A DNA stretch of 27,722 nt from JAZDMK01 sp043800975 (GCA_043800975.1 JAZDMK010000092.1:1-27722), one strand, 5' to 3'. Shown: positions 1 through 8,676, numbered from the stretch's first letter. Program-made: numbers and translations. Notes: generated from the sequence alone by a model not told the origin.

Positions 1-2949
1 GCTGTCGGTTCCACTCACCGTATAAGTTATTGAAGCAGGAGGCGAGGCTATCGTCGGATTCGTTGTTGTTGACGACAGTCCTGTAGCGGGAGTCCAGATA
101 TAGGAACTTCCTCCTGATGCGGTTAGTGTAGATGAATTACCGGGACAGATTATGCTGTTGGAAGCAACGGCTGTAATGTTTGGAAGCGCATGTACATAAA
201 GCACGGTGGGTCCCGCCGTGAGTGTTGTGCAGGCATCAGTGATGATACACTGATAGGCTCCCTGATGTGCAGAAGAAACTGATGCAATGGTATAAGTGCT
301 GTTTGTAGCACCAGAAATATTACTAGCATTGAGTTGCCACTGGTAGTTGATAGAACCGGAGCCTGTTGCAGTCACACTCATCTGAACAGATGATCCGGTA
401 CAAACATCTGTGTTTGCAATAGCTATTGTTCCAACGTTTAAAACAGGTTGTAAAGAAATTATAATGGTACTGCTTGTTATACTGCCGCCATCATTTTTAA
501 CAATACAGTAATAATTTCCTTCATTAGAAACACCAGCAGAACCTATGGTGTAGGAGTTATTTGTAGCACCCGGAATAGCACTGCCATTAAAATACCACTG
601 GTATAATAAGGTTGCTGTACCGTATGCAGTAACACTTAGTGGAACGGGAAGGCCTGTGCAGACCGCCTGAGAAGTGGTTTGAGCGGTGATGTAGGGAAGA
701 ACCATGTAGCGGGATGCATACTCAATCTCTTTTCCTCCGGCATAGTAAAAACTTCCTACCACAAACAGCGAACTGTCATCTGCAATAATTTCTTCGGCAT
801 TACTGGAAATCCCGGTGCCCATGGGCTTCCATGAAGTTCCATCATAATGTGCTATCGAATTGACAGGGCCTGAACCTGCATTAAGAAACTGCCCGCTTAT
901 ATATAGATCACTACCCCGTTTAGTAATTGTCTGAACAAAATCATCAATCCCGGTGCCCATCGGATACCAGGTGGTGCCATCGTATCGGGCAACATAATCT
1001 GCGGAAACACTGGCTTTAATATTTGCATCACCCACAATATAAACACCCGTGCTGTCAACAAAAATATCACGCACACCATTATCAGCACCTCCGCCAACAG
1101 ATTCCCAGGAATTCGTTGAGGTGTTCCAAGCAGCAAAATAATCTGCTCCGGGAATTCCGCCAGCACCTGTAAAAAAGCCTCCTACATATACCTTTCCAGC
1201 ATATTGATACATCTTTGTGGTATAAACGTTCAAAGGCGGTGTACTTCCCAATGAAACCCAGGAAGAGCCAGTCCATTTAGCAATATAATCGCAGTTGGCA
1301 TTACCACCCGCATCTGCAAAATTTCCTGTGGCATAAAGCGTATTTCCTTTGGTAACCATATCAAATACTGCATTATTTGAAATTCCTGTTCCTAAAGCGA
1401 CCCAGTTACTTGCTGATCCATCCCAACGGGCAATGCGGTCAGCGTTAATATTGCCACCGGCATCTGTAAAACCGCCACTTATAAATAAATTACCACTGCT
1501 ATCCATAACAATCGTGGTAACACTGCTGTTAAGACTGTCGTATGTGGTCCAGCTTCCTGAAACTTTATTCCATTTTACAAAATAATTTGCATTATATCCT
1601 CCGGCGTGAGTAAATCCACCACCAAAGTAAATGTCATTCCCATTCATGTACTCACAGTAAACAGGACCATCAAATGCGCTACCCATACTCAGCCATGTTC
1701 CAGTATTGTAATGTGCAACATTATTAACCACTTTTCCATCAATAGTTGCAAATAAACCACCTACAATAACATCACCTGAATAAGCTTTAATTGCATTTGC
1801 ATTATTACCTGCAACAAGCCCGTTTCCAATGGAAGACCATGTGCCCGTTGAAACGATACATTGAGCTATTTTATTTGTGTTGGCTGCACCACCGGCGGAG
1901 GTAAAATTTCCTGCTATATACAAAGTTGTTCCGTCAAAACTCATGTCTTTAACATCCCCGTTAACTCCAGTTCCCACGGCGCTGTATAAGGTAGTAGCCG
2001 AAGTATATTTAACCACGCCGTCAGCATTTGCATTACCACCTAAATTTGCAAAAAGTCCACCAATATATACGTTTCCACTTCCATCAGGGATTATACAACT
2101 AACGGCACTTGTAAAAAGGGTTGTGTTCAAAGCACTCCATGTGGTGCCATTATAGCGGGCGATATAGTCAGCATCTGCAATTCCGTTTGCATTTGTAAAA
2201 CTTCCGCTGATATAAAGATAAGAGCCGGAATATGCAACAACACTAACAGGTCCGTTCAGACCAGAAATTACAGAATTCCAGGTCCAGGACGCAGTGCTCC
2301 ATCTGGCAACATAAGCAGTATTTGTTACACCACCGGCAAAAGTAAAAGATCCTCCCGCATATACATTGATTCCATTCACACAAAGTGAGTTTACATAACT
2401 GTTCATTCCGGTTCCCATGGCAGCCCAAGTAGATGTTGCCGGATTGTATTCAATAATATAATCTGCATTTGCTATACCCGCACCATTTGTAAACCGACCA
2501 CCCACATAAATTTTAGTCGCTGAAGCAGCAATACAATTTACCTGATCGGAAAGCCCGTTAACAAGATGTTTCCATGAAACACCATTCCAACTGGCAATAT
2601 AATTGACAGGCATTCCACTTGCATTGATAAACTTGCCGCCTATGTATGCGGTTCCTCCCATATAGCAAATAGCCAGGACTTCATTATCAACTCCTACAGA
2701 GGGTGTAAAAGGATCCGTCCAGAATTCGTCACCTGCCGCTTTACTGCCTTTAGCAGATGGAGCAAATCGGGGTGTTTCACCCGGAGCACTTGTAATCTGA
2801 AAACCGGTTACATCGTACGATCCGTTTGCGGCATTCATGTTTAGTGTACCATCGGGATTCAAAGCATTTCCCAAAGAATTACTTTGGTTGTTTTGCGCAG
2901 AAAGTGATGCCGCAATAAAAATTGCAGCAAACAGTAAAAGTTTTTTCAT
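1..2949 (-). CDS. Large secreted repeat/Ig-domain surface protein, 3' end missing (partial)
   Basis: The frame is open from an ATG at 2949 to the left window edge with no stop: 983 codons seen, C-terminus missing. Residues 1-19 form a signal peptide (MKKLLLFAAIF...SLSAQ). Residues about 101-749 hold 13 full and one partial copy of a repeat of about 45 residues, each reading roughly [YV]-x-x-G-x-F-x-x-A-G-G ... [YV]-[IV]-A-x-[YW]-[ND] ... W-x-x-[LM]-G-x-G, which suggests a beta-propeller or solenoid. Two Ig-like domains follow (about 750-830 and 830-920), each with a Cys pair and a YQW or YQC core, then a PKD-like segment with a WTPATGLS motif common in gliding/T9SS proteins. A T9SS sorting domain is expected beyond the edge but not seen. 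The start lies 9 nt after the caspase gene stop, so the two are probably co-transcribed. Role unknown; probably a surface or secreted adhesin-like protein. Confidence 0.85.
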   Translation of the reverse strand, partial: MKKLLLFAAIFIAASLSAQNNQSNSLGNALNPDGTLNMNAANGSYDVTGFQITSAPGETPRFAPSAKGSKAAGDEFWTDPFTPSVGVDNEVLAICYMGGTAYIGGKFINASGMPVNYIASWNGVSWKHLVNGLSDQVNCIAASATKIYVGGRFTNGAGIANADYIIEYNPATSTWAAMGTGMNSYVNSLCVNGINVYAGGSFTFAGGVTNTAYVARWSTASWTWNSVISGLNGPVSVVAYSGSYLYISGSFTNANGIADADYIARYNGTTWSALNTTLFTSAVSCIIPDGSGNVYIGGLFANLGGNANADGVVKYTSATTLYSAVGTGVNGDVKDMSFDGTTLYIAGNFTSAGGAANTNKIAQCIVSTGTWSSIGNGLVAGNNANAIKAYSGDVIVGGLFATIDGKVVNNVAHYNTGTWLSMGSAFDGPVYCEYMNGNDIYFGGGFTHAGGYNANYFVKWNKVSGSWTTYDSLNSSVTTIVMDSSGNLFISGGFTDAGGNINADRIARWDGSASNWVALGTGISNNAVFDMVTKGNTLYATGNFADAGGNANCDYIAKWTGSSWVSLGSTPPLNVYTTKMYQYAGKVYVGGFFTGAGGIPGADYFAAWNTSTNSWESVGGGADNGVRDIFVDSTGVYIVGDANIKASVSADYVARYDGTTWYPMGTGIDDFVQTITKRGSDLYISGQFLNAGSGPVNSIAHYDGTSWKPMGTGISSNAEEIIADDSSLFVVGSFYYAGGKEIEYASRYMVLPYITAQTTSQAVCTGLPVPLSVTAYGTATLLYQWYFNGSAIPGATNNSYTIGSAGVSNEGNYYCIVKNDGGSITSSTIIISLQPVLNVGTIAIANTDVCTGSSVQMSVTATGSGSINYQWQLNASNISGATNSTYTIASVSSAHQGAYQCIITDACTTLTAGPTVLYVHALPNITAVASNSIICPGNSSTLTASGGSSYIWTPATGLSSTTTNPTIASPPASITYTVSGTDS
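707..2649 (-). repeat. Coding repeat array: 13-14 propeller/solenoid units in the partial surface protein
   Basis: The translated minus strand shows 13 full units and one partial unit of about 45 residues, all carrying a G-x-F-x-x-A-G-G core followed by an IA-x-Y/W-N motif and a W-x-x-G-x-G motif. The copies are divergent at DNA level, so this is an old protein repeat rather than a recent tandem duplication. Unit boundaries are approximate. Confidence 0.75.
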
Positions 2950-2958
2950 ATTACCAGA

Positions 2959-5136
2959 TTAATCAGTAAAATATTTTTTTATCAGATCTTTATAACCATT
3001 GGTTTTTCTTAGTTTGGAAAGTTCCTCATCTTTTTCAAAAAGAGCTTTGTCTTTCATTCCTTTTTGAATTGCCTTTTCAAACCAGATCAATGCTTCATCA
3101 TTCTTGTCCTGTATGGCATACAGGCAGGCCAGATCATAATAATTTTCGGGACTTTCGGGCGCAGCAGAAATAGCCTTGTTGTAGTACTCTGCCGACTGTT
3201 CGAATTTTTTCTGCTCTTTATAAATCAGAGCAATGTTGCGCAAAGGCGCCACATATGAGGGCTTTAGCTGTAAAGCTAAATTATAGTTTGTGAGCGCTTT
3301 TTCATAATCTTTCTTTTCAAGGAAAAGATTTCCAAGATTATTAAAAGCAAAATGATATTTGGGATTTAATTCAATGGCTTTATTGAAGGATGCTTCTGCT
3401 TTATCATATTCCTTTTTTGCGAGATAGCAATTTCCTAAATTGTTGTGTGCAAAAGCGAAGGAGGGTTTAATTTTTACTGCTTTTTCAAGGCATTCAACGG
3501 CTTTGTCGTAATCTTGTTTTGCATAATAAACGTTGCCCAGATTACTGTAAAGCACTTCATCATCCGCGCTCAGGCTTATAGCTTTGTTATACTGCTCAAT
3601 GGCTTTATCATATTCTTTCTGATCAAAGTAAACTATTCCAAGATTGTTGTATGGATACGACCAGTTGGGCGCAAGCAGGATAGCTTTGTTATAATTTTCG
3701 ATGCTTTGTTTGTAATCGCGCATCAAACGATATACAGTAGCCTTATAGTTGTAGGGGTGCGGAGCATCAGGTTCCAATGCAATACACTCATCCAGCAAGG
3801 AAAGTTTTTCTTTGTTTTGTTTCGTGATAATGGATTTCATGTACAGGTAACGCGCCTTGATATGACCGTATGCAATATTTTTTTCATCCAGAATTTTCAT
3901 TGCAAAATCCAGTTGCCGGTAAGCAGTATCTAGCAATACTGTGTCGCGCATCAGGTTTACTTTTCCCTTCAGAATAAGATTGATCGTTGTTTGCGACTTA
4001 TCTTGTAATGCAGCGCACAAGGAGTTTTTCATTTCATTAATAACAGGCTTTGCCTTACTGTCGTCTTTCATCCCGCTAAAAATTTTCCAGGCATTTTCCT
4101 GACCGGGGATATCATAAATCAGATTGTTGTTTTTCAGACAAGCCTGAAAAGATTGGAATTTTTTATAAGTCAGACTGTCCAATAATTTTTTAAAAGGATC
4201 ATCATTAGACCCGCGCATCGCTACTTCTCCAGCGCCAACAGAAGTTTGTTTTTTCTGTAAAGAGGCAAAAGATGTACTGTCAACGTATGCCACTGCCGAG
4301 CTTAGATTTCCCGTTACATAAGGATTTTGTTTAAAATCTGTTTCTTTGGGAACATTTTCGGAAAAGTAAATAAACAATTCAGAAACAGTAACTTTTTTGT
4401 CTTTATTCTTGTCACCAAAACCAGTAAGGCCATTAACAAGGTATTGCGTAAAAATGCCGCCGCCGCCATTGCCCCATTTTTCACCTTCATAAGATAGTTC
4501 TCCGGCTTGGGAAGAAAGAATTTTAATAATGGTTTCCCACTGTTCCTGTAAAGCAGCGGCCGTTTGTTTTGCGCCACTTTCGCCACCAGCCAGCTTTCCG
4601 GAACGGCATGCATCGGTAATCAGCGTAACACGTGCTTTGTTGGATTGAGCCAGTGTCATCAAGTAATCCTGCAAGAAATTTACAGCCACTGTACCACCCG
4701 ACATGTATGCTGCAGGTGGGCAGTCGTATGCCAAAAGAAATCCATTCTGGCGAATCGTTTTTGTTTCCAGGTCACCATGCCCGGAGAAATAAAAAATTAC
4801 ATTTTCACCTTCTTTTGTGGTTTCAACTAACCAGTCCAGCGCAGCAAAAATTTGTGCCGAGGTGGCTTTTTCGTTAGTCAGCAATTTAACATTAGCCGGA
4901 TCAACAGACCCTCCCGCAGGAGAGACGAGAAAGTTGTAAAACGCCATTGCATCAGTATGTGCATACCGGAGTTTTGTAATATTTTTATAATCGGATACAC
5001 CGACTATGACGGCTTTGGTTGACCCAAGAGTAATTTTTGGTTTGTCAACTATTTTAACTCCCTTTTCACCTTGACCAAAAACTGTTGTAAGAGAAATGAT
5101 CAAGGAAATTGCCAATAGAAAAATCCTGCTACGCAT
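2959..5136 (-). CDS. Exported caspase-family (C14) peptidase with TPR repeats
   Basis: The 725-residue protein starts with a signal peptide (residues 1-21, ...TTVFGQ). A caspase-like p20 domain follows (about 41-180): KAVIVGVSDY opens the fold, the catalytic His is H120 in FYFSGHGD and the catalytic Cys is C177 in TDACRSG. Residues 242-253 (DKNKDKKVTVSE) fit a 12-residue EF-hand calcium loop. After a linker region, at least six or seven TPR units run from about 462 to 693 (NLGxxYxxxxxYDKAxxxYxKAI pattern). Both catalytic residues are intact. The signal peptide places it in the periplasm or outside. A strong terminator lies upstream, so it likely has its own promoter; the large repeat protein begins 9 nt downstream. 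Bacterial caspase homologues prefer basic or other P1 residues depending on subgroup, and the substrate here cannot be read from sequence. Confidence 0.9.
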   Translation of the reverse strand: MRSRIFLLAISLIISLTTVFGQGEKGVKIVDKPKITLGSTKAVIVGVSDYKNITKLRYAHTDAMAFYNFLVSPAGGSVDPANVKLLTNEKATSAQIFAALDWLVETTKEGENVIFYFSGHGDLETKTIRQNGFLLAYDCPPAAYMSGGTVAVNFLQDYLMTLAQSNKARVTLITDACRSGKLAGGESGAKQTAAALQEQWETIIKILSSQAGELSYEGEKWGNGGGGIFTQYLVNGLTGFGDKNKDKKVTVSELFIYFSENVPKETDFKQNPYVTGNLSSAVAYVDSTSFASLQKKQTSVGAGEVAMRGSNDDPFKKLLDSLTYKKFQSFQACLKNNNLIYDIPGQENAWKIFSGMKDDSKAKPVINEMKNSLCAALQDKSQTTINLILKGKVNLMRDTVLLDTAYRQLDFAMKILDEKNIAYGHIKARYLYMKSIITKQNKEKLSLLDECIALEPDAPHPYNYKATVYRLMRDYKQSIENYNKAILLAPNWSYPYNNLGIVYFDQKEYDKAIEQYNKAISLSADDEVLYSNLGNVYYAKQDYDKAVECLEKAVKIKPSFAFAHNNLGNCYLAKKEYDKAEASFNKAIELNPKYHFAFNNLGNLFLEKKDYEKALTNYNLALQLKPSYVAPLRNIALIYKEQKKFEQSAEYYNKAISAAPESPENYYDLACLYAIQDKNDEALIWFEKAIQKGMKDKALFEKDEELSKLRKTNGYKDLIKKYFTD

Positions 5137-5167
5137 GTCTTTAATGTTTTATGCTGATAGTAAAATT

Positions 5168-5175
5168 CAAAAGTA
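5168..5175 (-). promoter_or_regulatory. Candidate -7 box for the caspase gene
   Basis: The minus strand reads TACTTTTG, a full match to the Bacteroidota -7 consensus TAnnTTTG, 31 nt before the caspase ATG and just after the terminator of the upstream gene. No convincing TTG -33 element is seen, as the upstream DNA is the terminator T-tract. Confidence 0.4.
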
Positions 5176-5223
5176 AGAAAAAAAAATTAAAAAAAAGCCA
5201 CAATACCAATGTAGTAATGTGGC
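5176..5223 (-). terminator. Strong intrinsic terminator after the PPC-like gene pair
   Basis: On the minus strand GCCACATTAC, a 7-nt loop and GTATTGTGGC form a ten-position stem with one T-T mismatch (plus strand 5197-5223), followed at once by eight T, AA and nine more T. The stem extends outward through a G-U and two A-U pairs when read as minus-strand RNA. It separates the two PPC-like genes from the caspase gene. Confidence 0.88.
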
Positions 5224-5248
5224 CTTACTTGCTCGGAGTACAGTATAG

Positions 5249-5908
5249 TTACATTGTCATAACCATACAAACATTTTTCACTGCGCCCAGGCTTTTAATT
5301 TTAACTTTATAGTTGCCTGTTTTTGAGGGCATGAATGTAACGCGGCAATGATCCACATCGCCTTTATCAAAAGCGATCTGTCTGCCGGATTCATCCATTA
5401 CATAGAGATCAAGATCTGACATTCCGTCGCCAATCAGAACCAAATTTACAGGCTGTCCACCAATAAATTTCTGAGTGAAAACGTTTTCAGCTTTCGCTGC
5501 AACATCAATGTATTCATATACAGCTTCTGCATTTCCACCACCGCGTGATGAAGGAACAGTTGCTTCCATGGTTGTAATCATTGCAACAAGATTGTTGTCG
5601 CTTTTTGCCATTTCTTTGGCGTCAGCCAGAAGTTTTTTAGGATTGAGATCGATCACTTTGTTCGTTGTTGCAGTTTCATTTTGTTTGAGTGATCCTTTGA
5701 TAGGATTGTCAATCATTGTTTGAGCTGCTGTGATCAGGTAAAGTGGTTTACTGTTGTCGTAGCCATATTTAGCAAGGCTATAAGCCATTTCAACATTCAG
5801 TACGTTTTTGGGAGGATTCACGGGTGTGGAACCATTGTCTGTTTGAGCAAACAGATTCATACATCCGGTGAGTGCAATTACTGTGAATAAAATTCTTACT
5901 GTTTTCAT
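5249..5908 (-). CDS. Secreted PPC-like domain protein (paralogue 2)
   Basis: The 219-residue protein has an N-terminal export signal. It contains LTGC (13-16), which fits a lipobox, but cleavage after FAQ by signal peptidase I is equally possible. The first half shares with the upstream gene a helical core (GYDxxxPxYLxTAAQTxID at about 49-67 and NPKKLLADAKEMAK at 89-102). The C-terminal about 75 residues look like a prepeptidase C-terminal (PPC) beta-sandwich: SDLDLYVMDESG (164-175), later TGNYKVKIKSL. C188 and C214 match cysteines in the paralogue and may form a disulfide. It starts 28 nt after the upstream paralogue and is followed by a strong terminator. PPC domains usually accompany secreted proteases; here no protease domain is attached. 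Confidence 0.75.
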   Translation of the reverse strand: MKTVRILFTVIALTGCMNLFAQTDNGSTPVNPPKNVLNVEMAYSLAKYGYDNSKPLYLITAAQTMIDNPIKGSLKQNETATTNKVIDLNPKKLLADAKEMAKSDNNLVAMITTMEATVPSSRGGGNAEAVYEYIDVAAKAENVFTQKFIGGQPVNLVLIGDGMSDLDLYVMDESGRQIAFDKGDVDHCRVTFMPSKTGNYKVKIKSLGAVKNVCMVMTM

Positions 5909-5936
5909 TACTTGACAGATTTAAATATTAGTACAA

Positions 5937-6632
5937 TTAGTTAGAAACCAGCATGCAATCGTTGTCGGTAGTACCACCGTTTTTGATAACGATTTTATAA
6001 GCTAAAGTCTGTTTTGGAGTCCAGCTAACATAACATTCGTCATATTTGCCATTGTCAGAAGTAATCATGTTTCCATCTTCATCATAAACATAAAGGTCGA
6101 GATCGCTTTTGCCATCACCCTGAATGGTAATTTCAGCAAGTTGTCCTTTTTTGAATGAAGCATAGATAGTTTTGTCAGAATCAGCGAAAACAGTGCCGTT
6201 CCATGAAGCTGGGCCACCTAAAGCACCGCGTGTTGCAGCAGTTTCAGCAGGGATCTTAGCTTCGGTAGCAGTAATCATTGCAAGAAGATTTACATCACCC
6301 TTTGCCATTTCTTTTGCATCAGCCAGAAGTTTTTTAGGAGTGAGATCATTTGATTTCGCTTCAGTTGCTTTTCCTTTTGAATCTTCAATTGGTTTGGTAG
6401 AACTGTGAAGCTTGGTAAAATCACTGTTGATTGGGTGATCAATCAGGGTTTGTGCAGCAGTAACTAGGTAGATAGGTTGCTTGGTATCGTATCCCATCTG
6501 TGCCATGTCATGTGCAAGTGAAATAGCTGCCAGATCTTTGCTGGGGGCTTTTTCAGGAGAGGTTTTGGTTGTTTGTCCGAAAGCAATTGCAGAGACAAAA
6601 ACTGCTAAAATGAAAGTTGTTACTTTTTTCAT
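5937..6632 (-). CDS. Secreted PPC-like domain protein (paralogue 1)
   Basis: The 231-residue protein has a signal peptide (residues 1-20, ending AIAFGQ). Residues about 33-125 form the same helical core as the neighbouring paralogue (MGYDTKQPIYLVTAAQ at 46-61; TPKKLLADAKEMAKGD at 98-113). The C-terminal PPC-like part has GDGKSDLDLYVYDEDGN (172-188), the acidic turn typical of this fold, with C200 and C226 conserved between the two paralogues. It is first in a two-gene unit that ends at the terminator near 5200. The upstream 290 bp is shared with divergent pgi. Function unknown; the context suggests an exported partner or structural protein near the caspase-TPR protein, but that is inference. 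Confidence 0.75.
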   Translation of the reverse strand: MKKVTTFILAVFVSAIAFGQTTKTSPEKAPSKDLAAISLAHDMAQMGYDTKQPIYLVTAAQTLIDHPINSDFTKLHSSTKPIEDSKGKATEAKSNDLTPKKLLADAKEMAKGDVNLLAMITATEAKIPAETAATRGALGGPASWNGTVFADSDKTIYASFKKGQLAEITIQGDGKSDLDLYVYDEDGNMITSDNGKYDECYVSWTPKQTLAYKIVIKNGGTTDNDCMLVSN

Positions 6633-6922
6633 AATTTTTATTGTTTTTAAGTTTAACGTTCTTTTTTTTTACAAAGTAAGCAAATAATTAGTTAATATGA
6701 AAATTTTAAAGGTCTCATCTGCAATAGAACAGTTTTTATCTGTTAAAATGCAAAAAAGGTTTGAAATCTCCAGAGCGGCGATGTGATTTTCAAATCCCGT
6801 GCCAAAAAATTTTCTAACGTTAAAAAACATATTGGAATCCTTTATCAATAAGACTTTAAAAAAAATTCACAAAAAACGGTTGATCAAAAAACTTCTTTTT
6901 ACCTTTAACAAAAAATTGAACC
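6633..6922. other. Divergent intergenic region between the PPC-like operon and pgi
   Basis: This AT-rich 290 bp holds no credible gene. On the minus strand TTACTTTG (6672-6679) is one mismatch from the TAnnTTTG -7 box, 39 nt before the PPC-like start. On the plus strand TTG (6880-6882), 17 nt, TACCTTTA (6900-6907) is a weak promoter candidate 15 nt before the pgi ATG. No strong hairpin was found. Confidence 0.35.
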
Positions 6923-8263
6923 ATGCCAATTCAGGTTGATATCAGTAATACCCTTGGATACATCAGTGATGAGTCCGCACAAAAACTTCTTGAGGAATGC
7001 AGTGGTCATCTGTTTGCAATCCAGAATAAAAAAGGAAAGGGAAGTGATTTTCTGGGATGGGTGAATTTACCATCCGAAACACCCGATACTCTTTTAAAAG
7101 AAATCGAACAAACAGCAGCATCTCTTCGCGATAAGTCAGAAGTGATCGTTGTAGTTGGGATTGGAGGTTCGTATCTTGGCGCAAGGGCACTCATCGATGC
7201 GCTAAACCATTCTTTTCAGAGTTTGAACCGTGAAAGAAGAAATCCGGTTGTATTATATGCCGGCAATAATCTTGCGCAGGATTATATTGCAGATCTAACC
7301 GACATACTCAATCAATATGACTATTCAATTATAGTCATTTCAAAATCCGGAACCACAACAGAACCCGCTATTGCGTTTCGAATACTGAAGAATCACATTG
7401 AAAAAAAATATGGAAAAGCAGCAGCCAAAGATAGAATTGTAGCAATCACGGATGCAAAAAAAGGAGTGCTGAAATCGCTTGCCGATGCAGAAGGCTATCA
7501 ATCGTATGTGATTCCCGATGATGTGGGCGGGCGTTTTTCCGTTCTGACGCCGGTTGGGCTTCTTCCTGTTGCAGCGGCCGGATTTGACATTCAGGCAATC
7601 ATGAACGGGGCAAAAAACATGCAGCAGCATTTTAATACATGTGCTGCAACAGAAAAAAATCCATGCATACAATATGCTATCGCAAGAAATCTATTATACA
7701 AAAAGGGGAAAACGACAGAAATTCTTGCCTCATATAATCCATCTCTCCAATATTTGTCAGAATGGTGGAAACAACTTTTTGGAGAAAGTGAAGGAAAAGA
7801 AAACAAGGGAATTTTTCCGGCTTCCGTAAGTTTTACTGCCGATCTTCATTCCATGGGGCAGTATATCCAGGAAGGCTTGAGAAATATATTTGAAACCGTT
7901 TTGTCGGTTCATACTGCTAAGCGCATCATTGTTGTTCCGCAAGAAGCAGCGGATGCAGATCAGTTAAATTTTCTGGCGGGTAAAGAACTGCGATATGTAA
8001 ACCAGATGGCAGAAGAAGGGACAATTCTAGCTCATGCCGCAGGAAAAGTGCCCAACATACGAATTCAATTTTCAAAAGTTGATGAGGCCGGATTGGGTGA
8101 GTTGATTTACTTTTTCGAAATGTCGTGTGCGATTAGTGGATATTTGCTGGGTGTGAACCCATTCGATCAGCCGGGTGTGGAGGCGTATAAAAATAATATG
8201 TTTGCTTTGCTTGACAAGCCCGGATATGAAAAACAAACGGAGACAATCAGGAAACTTTTTTAA
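6923..8263 (+). CDS. pgi: Glucose-6-phosphate isomerase
   Basis: Cytoplasmic enzyme interconverting glucose-6-phosphate and fructose-6-phosphate in glycolysis and gluconeogenesis (EC 5.3.1.9). The 446-residue length matches the short bacterial (Bacillus/Thermus-like) form rather than the about 550-residue enterobacterial form. Visible motifs: GIGGSYLGAR (79-88) and SKSGTTTEP (140-148) in the first sugar-isomerase (SIS) domain, GGRFSVLTPVGLLP (202-215), the GESEGK block with likely catalytic E288, H309 in ADLHSMGQ, and the C-terminal signature GVEAYKNNMFALL with likely catalytic K423. All key residues are present. It starts at ATG 6923 with a short leader and is followed after 56 nt by a secreted repeat protein on the same strand; the two may share a transcript but have no obvious functional link. 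Confidence 0.97.
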   Translation: MPIQVDISNTLGYISDESAQKLLEECSGHLFAIQNKKGKGSDFLGWVNLPSETPDTLLKEIEQTAASLRDKSEVIVVVGIGGSYLGARALIDALNHSFQSLNRERRNPVVLYAGNNLAQDYIADLTDILNQYDYSIIVISKSGTTTEPAIAFRILKNHIEKKYGKAAAKDRIVAITDAKKGVLKSLADAEGYQSYVIPDDVGGRFSVLTPVGLLPVAAAGFDIQAIMNGAKNMQQHFNTCAATEKNPCIQYAIARNLLYKKGKTTEILASYNPSLQYLSEWWKQLFGESEGKENKGIFPASVSFTADLHSMGQYIQEGLRNIFETVLSVHTAKRIIVVPQEAADADQLNFLAGKELRYVNQMAEEGTILAHAAGKVPNIRIQFSKVDEAGLGELIYFFEMSCAISGYLLGVNPFDQPGVEAYKNNMFALLDKPGYEKQTETIRKLF

Positions 8264-8319
8264 CAAGGCATGAAATTTGATAACTTTTTGCGCTTAATTT
8301 TTTTAAAACAATACTTATT

Positions 8320-8673
8320 ATGAAAAAGAACCTGTTTAAAATTACCTTCGCCGGAATCCTCTTCATTCTTTTTGCTTCTGCAAATCTCAACGCACAAACT
8401 GTTTTCAGCGTGAATTACAAAAGTGATGCGCAGGTAAAAGTATATGTAGCCAGCTACAAGAGTGATGCAGATTTGGTTGTTTACAAATGCAGCTATAAAA
8501 GCGATGCTTCAGGAAATGATGGCCTCTGGTATTTTGTCGATTATAAAAGTGATGCCAAGAAAACGATATACTTTTGCGATTATAAAAGCGATGCGGATCT
8601 GGTAATTTATTTCAGCACCTATAAAAGCGATGCAGGCTGGACCAATCGCGGGAAGATGCACCTGATGCAGTAG
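8320..8673 (+). CDS. Small secreted YKSDA-repeat protein (DUF6150-like)
   Basis: The 117-residue protein has a signal peptide (about 1-25, ending NLNA|Q). The mature part is almost entirely six copies of YKSDA at residues 33, 46, 59, 75, 88 and 101, spaced 13, 13, 16, 13 and 13, each followed by a short hydrophobic beta-like stretch (e.g. DLVVYKCS, DLVIYFST). I recall repeats of this kind as DUF6150; the function is unknown. The five-residue unit is coded by varied synonymous codons, so the repeat is kept by selection on the protein. It lies 56 nt after pgi and ends 3 nt before the converging Fe-S gene. A small beta-solenoid or sheet is the likely fold. Confidence 0.8.
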   Translation: MKKNLFKITFAGILFILFASANLNAQTVFSVNYKSDAQVKVYVASYKSDADLVVYKCSYKSDASGNDGLWYFVDYKSDAKKTIYFCDYKSDADLVIYFSTYKSDAGWTNRGKMHLMQ

Positions 8674-8676
8674 TTA

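Noticed and set aside
3445..3933. 162-codon plus-strand frame opposite the TPR region
   Set aside because: Antisense shadow of the TPR repeats; composition rich in Phe/Val/Ile from complementing Lys/Asn/Tyr codons.
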